From an uncultured Olsenella sp. (GTDB taxonomy: Bacteria > Actinomycetota > Coriobacteriia > Coriobacteriales > Atopobiaceae): 11,604 bases of DNA. Position 1 is the stretch's first letter. Every line of letters begins with the position of its first letter. Below, piece after piece: positions 1 to 3,964 of this stretch. A model generated the notes under the pieces. That model did not search any database. It worked only from the letters and a program-made list of their open reading frames with translations, and was not told the origin of the DNA. The stretch covers positions 1-11,604 of the forward strand of contig UQIF01000038.1 of assembly GCA_900540955.1 (NCBI GenBank). Direction: 5' to 3'. The translations under genes were made by a program, and so were the position numbers.

Positions 1-60
1 GGGGATTTTGTCCCAAATCCCCCCGCTTTGGGACAAAATCCCCCGTCCCTTTTGTCCCAA
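1..60. repeat. Inverted repeat with GGGACAAAA core plus a third partial copy
   Basis: Positions 1-17 (GGGGATTTTGTCCCAAA) and 27-43 are perfect reverse complements separated by 9 nt, and could form a 17-bp hairpin. A third copy of the core, TTTTGTCCCAA, lies at 50-60 in the same orientation as the first arm. The stretch is intergenic and starts at the window edge, so the element may extend to the left. It has no proper U-tract after the stem and so is not a clear terminator. It could be a REP-like dispersed repeat or a cluster of regulator sites. The related 9-mer TTGGGACAA recurs at 10869-10877. Confidence 0.75.
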
Positions 61-98
61 GTCCCTCGCTCAGCGTCCAGAGATACGGCCACGCAAGA

Positions 99-133
99 AG
101 CGGGCCCGTCGCCGCCATGGCAACGGGCCCGCT
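99..133 (-). terminator. Probable terminator downstream of the 7beta-HSDH-like gene
   Basis: An 11-bp perfect GC-rich inverted repeat (AGCGGGCCCGT at 99-109 and its complement at 123-133) surrounds a 13-nt loop. It lies 39 nt beyond the stop codon of the minus-strand SDR gene. On the minus strand the stem is followed only by TCTT, a weak U-tract. On the plus strand a more T-rich stretch (CTTTCATCTTTTT) follows about 5 nt later. It could therefore work in either direction; the minus-strand role is inferred from gene position. Confidence 0.5.
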
Positions 134-171
134 CGGCCTTTCATCTTTTTCGCGCGCCGCGAGCCGCGACG

Positions 172-975
172 CTAGTCCTGGTCGGCGTAGAACGAGCCCA
201 TGTAGCGGATGTACTCGTCCTCGGTGTGGTTGGCCTTCCAGTCGTGGACGCTCTTCTTGTTGCGCTCGCCCGTGATGATCGAGAACTCGTGGCCGAGCTT
301 CTCGAAGGCCTCGTCGGCCACCTCGTCCGGGGTGAGGGCGAGCTTGACGACCTGCTCGCCCACCGGGCCCTTGGGGAAGTTCTTCATGGCCGTGGGCGTG
401 AGCGTCGTGCCGAGCGTGCAGACCTCGACGTCGACGCCGGTCTTTTCGCACTCGCAGGCGACGGCCTCGGTGAGCTTCAGGATGTACGCCTTGCCCGCTC
501 CGTACTCGGCGTTCCATGGGGAGCTCGAGATTCCCGTCATGGACGACACGTTGATGACGGCGCCGCGGTCCTGCGCGGCGAAGATGCCCATGAAGTGATG
601 GAACATGCGCAGGAAGCTGATGACGTTGACGTTCACCATCTTCTCGTGGTCCTCGAGCGAGGTGTTCTGGAACTTTCCGAAGTGGTGCAGGCAGGCGACG
701 TAGCTCATGAAGCCGAGGTCGAGGCCTTCGGTGGCGGAGAAGACCGCCTCGCACGCCTCGTCGGGGCACGAGAGATCGGCGCGGACGACCTTATAGTCGA
801 CGCCGTACTCCTCGTGGAACTTCTCGCCCTTCTCGCGCAGCAGCTCCTCGCGGCGGCCGACCATGACGAGGTTCATGCCGCCTTCCGCGAGCTTCTTGCA
901 GAAAGCCTCGCCGACGCCCTCGGTCGCCCCGAGGACGACGCCCCACTCGCCGTACTTCTCACGCAGATTCGCCAT
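172..975 (-). CDS. 7beta-hydroxysteroid dehydrogenase-like SDR (bile acid)
   Basis: This 267-residue classical short-chain dehydrogenase is predicted to interconvert 7-oxo and 7beta-hydroxy bile acids in the cytosol (7-oxolithocholate to ursodeoxycholate), using NADP(H). The cofactor motif is G16-x3-G20-x-G22. The catalytic set is S145, Y158 and K162 (YGAGK). The usual NNAG motif is replaced by SYVACLHHFG near 91-100. From recalled sequence, this replacement, the R-R pair after G40 (VGRREE, expected to favour NADPH), the SSMTGISSSPWN block and the C-terminal NHTEDEYIRYMGSFY segment all match the Collinsella aerofaciens 7beta-HSDH. The ATG at 975 is chosen because AAGGAG lies about 6-8 nt upstream; a longer frame to 1089 has an Arg/Ser-rich extension alien to the family. 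Upstream is a decayed polyphosphate locus and no other bile-acid gene is visible, so it looks like a single-gene unit. The family call is very strong; the exact substrate is inferred from similarity. Confidence 0.88.
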   Translation of the reverse strand: MANLREKYGEWGVVLGATEGVGEAFCKKLAEGGMNLVMVGRREELLREKGEKFHEEYGVDYKVVRADLSCPDEACEAVFSATEGLDLGFMSYVACLHHFGKFQNTSLEDHEKMVNVNVISFLRMFHHFMGIFAAQDRGAVINVSSMTGISSSPWNAEYGAGKAYILKLTEAVACECEKTGVDVEVCTLGTTLTPTAMKNFPKGPVGEQVVKLALTPDEVADEAFEKLGHEFSIITGERNKKSVHDWKANHTEDEYIRYMGSFYADQD

Positions 976-1119
976 AGCTCTCTCCTTCGCGAAGGCCGCC
1001 CGTGGGCGGAACCGGTCTTTTGCGAGGCACAGGGATACTCTTTTTCCCGCATCGGAGGAAGTTCGGTTCCGCGAGCGGGGACGCGTCAATCCGCGAAAGG
1101 TAGGCGCCGGCCGCGCATT

Positions 1120-1284
1120 CTATTTGGGCCCGGCGGGACCGCCGGCGGCGCCGGGATGTTGGGGCTGGCCGGCGCCCTGCAGCTGACCAGCGGCGATGGC
1201 GCCTCCGGCCTGCGCGCGGTCGACGCTTGAATAGACGAGACTGCCCATCACGTAAGGTACGCCCCACCCCTCGCGCGAACGCTG
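1120..1284 (-). pseudogene. Orphan C-terminal tail, Gly/Ala/Gln/Pro-rich, unknown origin
   Basis: This 54-codon open stretch ends in TAG at 1120-1122 and has no credible start: an in-frame TGA sits just upstream at 1285-1287. The frame has GC-rich third positions like real genes of this genome. The peptide runs from VPYVMGSLVYSS into a low-complexity tail rich in Gly, Ala, Gln and Pro. It begins where the DUF4956 remnant loses similarity to its family, and lies in a different frame from that remnant. It may be the displaced end of the DUF4956 reading frame or the tail of a further, otherwise deleted gene. I do not recognise the tail itself. Confidence 0.35.
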
Positions 1285-1585
1285 TCAGCACCGCAACGCC
1301 AAGGTAGCCCATGCCGCAGGCGAGGCCCACGTGCACGGCGAGGAACACGAAGCCCATGTCGCGGGCGGAACCGGGAACGCTGCGGAAGCGCGCGAGCGAG
1401 AAAGCCCCGGCCACGGCAACGCCCGTGCCCACATTGCCGTTAACGAGGGCGATCACCGCGTACACGATGGCGGGCAGAACGGCGAGGGTGCACGAGAGGC
1501 TTCGGGTCGAGCGGTTGCGCACCTGATGGACGGCGGTGAGGGCAAAACCGAGCGCGAGCGCCGCAACGACGCTTATAAACGACCC
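1277..1585 (-). pseudogene. DUF4956 membrane protein remnant, truncated at both ends
   Basis: About 103 residues match the membrane core of DUF4956 proteins, which commonly sit beside VTC polyphosphate polymerases. The recognisable parts are an opening hydrophobic helix (SFISVVAALALGFALTAV), a second helix with LPAIVYAVIALVNGNVGTG, the family's AFSLxRFRSVPGSARD loop, and a last helix with GLACGMGYLGVAVL. No start codon with a ribosome binding site precedes it, and the N-terminus is replaced by out-of-frame VTC sequence. After LTAF the family sequence stops and the frame runs into Arg-rich nonsense. The usual cytosolic C-terminal domain is absent (family length about 220 residues, from memory). 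I call it a decayed gene, not a functional short protein. Confidence 0.75.
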
Positions 1586-1739
1586 CGTCTCATTTTTTCT
1601 TGAGCTCGACGAACACGGGATCGAAAGGGTGCGGGGCGCCATAGCGGCACGTGCGGGTTTTCTCCTTGTACGCAAGGTGCTCCGCGTCGAGGAGGTACTT
1701 GGTCTCGTAGCGCTTGAACACAAGTTGGGCGGAGCTCAT
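1566..1739 (-). pseudogene. VTC-domain polyphosphate polymerase remnant
   Basis: An intact start (ATG at 1739 with AAAGGAG about 6 nt upstream) opens a reading frame with the VTC N-terminal signature FKRYETKYLLDAEHLA. It then jumps directly to YKEKTRTCRYG...VFVELKKK, a segment that in intact relatives lies several dozen residues further on, so an internal stretch is missing. The frame hits TGA at 1590-1592 where relatives have the Y of KKKYKG. The same frame then continues as DGVVYKRR, matching the next conserved block, so the stop is a nonsense change inside the domain. The remaining roughly 150 or more residues, including later basic residues of the polyphosphate tunnel, are gone. Intact relatives make polyphosphate from ATP or handle it at the membrane; this copy cannot. 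Confidence 0.78.
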
Positions 1740-1830
1740 GGCTTCTCCTTTCTTTGGAAGTTTGAGAGGAGAATACCGAGTGGCCCTTAAAACAAGCTCT
1801 ATGTAAAGCCGCAGGTCAGACGAGTACAAA

Positions 1831-1923
1831 TTAGATTCGCGACACTCTTTGGTTCCCTAAAACGCAGACGACAAGCGCTGCTTTCCATGTCGCGGCTCCG
1901 TCACCTTGCGCTTCCGCGGGCAT
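1831..1923 (-). CDS. Possible 30-residue ORF behind the palindromic element
   Basis: A 30-codon frame starts at ATG 1923 and is preceded by TAAGGAGAT, a strong Shine-Dalgarno match only a few nucleotides away, and ends with TAA. The peptide (MPAEAQGDGAATWKAALVVC and ten more residues) matches no family I know. The AAGG of the ribosome binding site is also the outer end of the right arm (on the minus strand) of the 127-bp inverted-repeat element. The small ORF could therefore be a leader peptide or simply part of that element. It lies about 90 nt ahead of the VTC remnant on the same strand. Coding status is doubtful. Confidence 0.2.
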   Translation of the reverse strand: MPAEAQGDGAATWKAALVVCVLGNQRVSRI

Positions 1924-1928
1924 TATCT

Positions 1929-2055
1929 CCTTAGTGGGTGAACAAAACGGCACTCTGCGAAGTATCGCAAATACGCCCACCGCGTCTACCTGCGGTTTTA
2001 CAAGACCGGCTACCGCGGATACCCAACGACACCTCGTTTTGTTCACCCACTTAGG
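1929..2055. repeat. 127-bp element with 21-bp terminal inverted repeats
   Basis: Positions 1929-1949 and 2035-2055 are inverted copies of 21 bp with one mismatch; the inner 17 bp (AGTGGGTGAACAAAACG and its complement) match perfectly. The 85-bp interior holds smaller complementary pairs. On the minus strand these include CGGT...ACCG around an 8-nt loop and GTATC...GATAC, so the RNA could fold into a long closed stem with branches. No target-site duplication is evident and there is no transposase. It could be a MITE or REP-type element, or a structured leader RNA for the minus-strand sequences that follow. The bipartite geometry is visible directly; function is unknown. Confidence 0.7.
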
Positions 2056-2096
2056 GCGTTTGACTGAAATCGCCCCTGCGGCGGCGGCCCAACGGC

Positions 2097-2147
2097 GCGA
2101 AAAAGCCCCTCAGATTCCCGAGAGCCGGGAAACCGAGGGGCTTTTTT
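2097..2147 (-). terminator. Strong bidirectional rho-independent terminator after the flavodiiron gene
   Basis: GCCCCTC at 2105-2111 pairs with GAGGGGC at 2135-2141, flanked by five A residues on the left and six T residues on the right. An inner stem (TTCCCG at 2115-2120 with CGGGAA at 2126-2131) extends the hairpin. On the minus strand the stem is followed by a U-tract, 27 nt beyond the stop codon of the flavodiiron gene. The A/T tracts on both sides mean it would also stop transcription coming from the left. Confidence 0.9.
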
Positions 2148-2173
2148 CGCGTTCCTTCGCCTGTCAGCGCGAT

Positions 2174-3337
2174 TTACTTGGAGAGCTCGTCGGCAAGCGC
2201 GGCAATCTGAACGCGCGCGCCGTCGTCAACGGCGCCGCGGACGGTGACCTTCGCCTCAGCGAACTCGATATCCTTCATCTGCTCGACCTGCGAGCGCATG
2301 ACCTTGGCCGCCGTCGGCGCCCAGGAACCGGCCTCGACGAGGGCGACCTTGCGGTTCTGGTAGCCGTGCTCGGCAAGGGTGTGGATGAATGTAGCCATGA
2401 ACGGGAAGATATCGCCGTTGTACGTCGTGCTCGCGAGGACGAGTCGGTCGTAGCGGAAGGCGTCCTCGACAGCCTCGGCCATGTCGTCGCGCGCGAGGTC
2501 AAAGACGGAGACCTTCTGCCCGCGGGCCTTGAGCGCGTCCGCGAGCTCGAGCACGCCCTGCTTCAGGTGCCCGTAGACGCTCACGTAGGCGATGGTCACG
2601 CCTTGGTCCTCAGGCTGATAGGACGACCAGGTGTTGTAGGTATCGAGGTAGTAGCCCAGGTCCTCCTTGAGCACCGGACCGTGGAGCGGGCAGATTGTCT
2701 CGATATCGAGCGCGGCGGCCTTCTTAAGAACAGCCTGGACGAACGACCCGAACTTTCCGACGATGCCGAAGTAGTAGCGGCGCGCCTCGCACGCCCAACC
2801 CTCGGGGTCCTCGACGTCGTTGGCGCCGAACTTGCCGAAGGCGTCGGCAGAGAACAACACCTTGTCGGAGGAGTCGTAGGAGAAGAGCACCTCCGGCCAG
2901 TGCACGTTCATGGCGCTGATGAAGGTAAGCTCGTGGCCGCCGAGATCGAGCTTCGCGCCATCCTTAGCGATCACGCGGCGGTCGGAGAAATCCGTGCCGA
3001 AGTATGCGGCCATGATCTTGAAAGCCATGGCGGAGGCGACGATCTGGGCCTCGGGATACTTCTTTGCGAAAGCCGCGATGCCGGCGGAGTGGTCGGGCTC
3101 CATGTGATGCACAACGAGATAGTTGGGAGTACGCCCGTCGAGCGCCGACTCGAGGTTCCCGAGCCACTCGTCCACAAAGTGCGCGTCCACGGCGTCCATG
3201 ACGGCGACCTTCCGCTCGCCGAGGACTACGTAGGAGTTGTAGGCCATGCCGTTCTCGCGGACGTCGTACTGGCCCTCGAACAGATCGATATCGTGGTCGT
3301 TGACACCGACGTACTTGATGTCCTTAGTGATCTCCAT
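2174..3337 (-). CDS. Flavodiiron protein (O2/NO reductase)
   Basis: This 387-residue soluble enzyme is the class A type: an N-terminal metallo-beta-lactamase-fold diiron domain (about 1-245) and a C-terminal flavodoxin domain (about 248-387) that binds FMN. The diiron ligands are all present: H78-x-E80-x-D82 (HHMEPDH), H146 (VHWPE), D165 (SADAFG) and H219 (PLHGP). The flavodoxin part has the phosphate-loop-like YVSVYGHLKQ and the STTYNGDIFP loop. There is no C-terminal rubredoxin or flavin-reductase extension, so an external donor such as a rubredoxin must supply electrons. The family reduces O2 to water and/or NO to N2O, protecting anaerobes; which is preferred cannot be read from sequence. 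ATG at 3337 has GGGAGG 4-5 nt upstream. It is a monocistronic unit with its own extended -10 promoter and terminator. Confidence 0.95.
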   Translation of the reverse strand: MEITKDIKYVGVNDHDIDLFEGQYDVRENGMAYNSYVVLGERKVAVMDAVDAHFVDEWLGNLESALDGRTPNYLVVHHMEPDHSAGIAAFAKKYPEAQIVASAMAFKIMAAYFGTDFSDRRVIAKDGAKLDLGGHELTFISAMNVHWPEVLFSYDSSDKVLFSADAFGKFGANDVEDPEGWACEARRYYFGIVGKFGSFVQAVLKKAAALDIETICPLHGPVLKEDLGYYLDTYNTWSSYQPEDQGVTIAYVSVYGHLKQGVLELADALKARGQKVSVFDLARDDMAEAVEDAFRYDRLVLASTTYNGDIFPFMATFIHTLAEHGYQNRKVALVEAGSWAPTAAKVMRSQVEQMKDIEFAEAKVTVRGAVDDGARVQIAALADELSK

Positions 3338-3376
3338 GGTTCCTCCCGATCAAGCTGCCTTAGTTTTCGGCGTCAT

Positions 3377-3385
3377 TCTATACCA
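3377..3385 (-). promoter_or_regulatory. Extended -10 promoter of the flavodiiron gene
   Basis: On the minus strand the sequence TGGTATAGA gives an extended -10 motif (TG, one base, TATAGA at 3382-3377). No good -35 hexamer is found 16-18 bp upstream, as is common for extended -10 promoters. Transcription would start near 3370, leaving a leader of about 33 nt before the ATG at 3337. The palindrome at 3437-3450 lies about 50 bp upstream of the -10. Confidence 0.55.
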
Positions 3386-3436
3386 CTGAGCCGACAGAGC
3401 ACCGCGCTCGGCTCGCTTTTTCAACCTTTGGGCAGA

Positions 3437-3450
3437 GTCGTTCGAACGAC
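3437..3450. promoter_or_regulatory. 14-bp perfect palindrome, candidate operator
   Basis: GTCGTTCGAACGAC is a perfect dyad in the intergenic region between the divergent flavodiiron and HTH genes. No poly-T follows, so it is not a terminator. Its position about 85 bp upstream of the HTH start codon and 50 bp from the flavodiiron -10 suits an operator for a dimeric regulator, possibly the neighbouring HTH protein. Half-sites are GTTC then GAAC with no spacer, unlike the GAAC-N4-GTTC order of Gram-positive LexA boxes. Confidence 0.45.
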
Positions 3451-3454
3451 GGAA

Positions 3455-3473
3455 CTGAATATATCCTGAATAT
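3455..3473 (+). repeat. Phased direct repeat CTGAATAT
   Basis: CTGAATAT occurs at 3455-3462 and again at 3466-3473, 11 bp apart, which is about one helical turn. It sits in the only distinctly AT-rich stretch of the window (about 3453-3500), just after the palindrome at 3437-3450. This stretch probably holds the promoter of the HTH gene; TATATA at 3484-3489 is the best -10 candidate, with no convincing -35. The repeats may be a regulator site on one face of the DNA. Confidence 0.4.
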
Positions 3474-3520
3474 CTTATTGTTCTATATACATCTTAGTAG
3501 TGCCGAGAAAAGAGTTCGTC

Positions 3521-3964
3521 ATGTTCCACTTTGGCGAGTTCGAACTGTATTCCTCCGACGGCGGCGACGTGGTCCTTGCGCCCCTGAGCTCAGAAGAGGT
3601 CGCATGGGATGTGGACGACCTCAACGAGACGCTGGAAGACGCGAAGCTCTGGCTCGAAAACGAGATTGACCGCGTGCTCACCGCGGGTAAGGGCCCGAGG
3701 CTCCCGGAATGCGGAGGCACGCCGCGGCATGGTGGGCGCGTCATCACCCTCGGCGTCGAGCGCTCCGTATCGGGCATCCCGGCAGTCTCGGCGGCCGACG
3801 CCGCCGCAATGCTCGGCGTCTCTCGCGCGAGGATCGGCCAATTATGCAAAGACGGCAAGCTCGTGAGCTGGAAAGAAGGGCCTCATCGGATGATCTCCCT
3901 GCGTTCCCTCCACCGGCGCATGGAAATGCAGGGCAAGCTCCCGAAGGAACGCCATTGCCCTTAG
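3521..3964 (+). CDS. Small HTH (excisionase/MerR-like) DNA-binding protein
   Basis: This 147-residue protein has a C-terminal helix-turn-helix of the excisionase/MerR-like type at about 88-135. IPAVSAADAAAMLGVSRARIGQLCKDGKL gives the two helices, followed by a wing with HRMISLRSL. The N-terminal half (1-60) is acidic, with a predicted helix around DDLNETLEDAKLWLENEIDRVL, and may be a dimerisation or partner-binding segment. I do not recognise it. The start is uncertain: ATG 3521 has only a weak GAAAAGAG upstream, and a GTG at 3500 would add seven residues but has no ribosome binding site. The gene is divergent from the flavodiiron gene across a palindrome it might bind. It ends tail to tail with ligA. 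Regulatory or toxin-antitoxin roles are possible, but no partner gene is adjacent. Confidence 0.7.
   Translation: MFHFGEFELYSSDGGDVVLAPLSSEEVAWDVDDLNETLEDAKLWLENEIDRVLTAGKGPRLPECGGTPRHGGRVITLGVERSVSGIPAVSAADAAAMLGVSRARIGQLCKDGKLVSWKEGPHRMISLRSLHRRMEMQGKLPKERHCP

Noticed and set aside
976..1089. N-terminal extension of the HSDH to a start at 1089
   Set aside because: The extra 38 residues are Arg/Ser-rich with no family match, whereas ATG 975 has a strong AAGGAG and gives the usual length.
28..1230. A 400-codon plus-strand open frame opposite the HSDH gene
   Set aside because: It mirrors the minus-strand gene in a GC-rich genome, has low-complexity Val/Leu/Arg/Glu content, and no ribosome binding site. 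The opposite strand encodes a clear enzyme family.
1831..2046. A 71-codon minus-strand frame starting inside the palindromic element
   Set aside because: It begins with GTG lacking a ribosome binding site and runs through the terminal repeats; only its last 30 codons have a plausible start, and these are listed with low confidence.
3437..3450. The 14-bp palindrome read as a LexA (SOS) box
   Set aside because: Half-sites are in the order GTTC-GAAC with no spacer, whereas Gram-positive and actinobacterial LexA boxes need GAAC-N4-GTTC.
1934..3469. A 511-codon plus-strand frame across the flavodiiron gene
   Set aside because: It is antisense to a gene with every diiron ligand intact, crosses the palindromic element and a terminator, and resembles no family.
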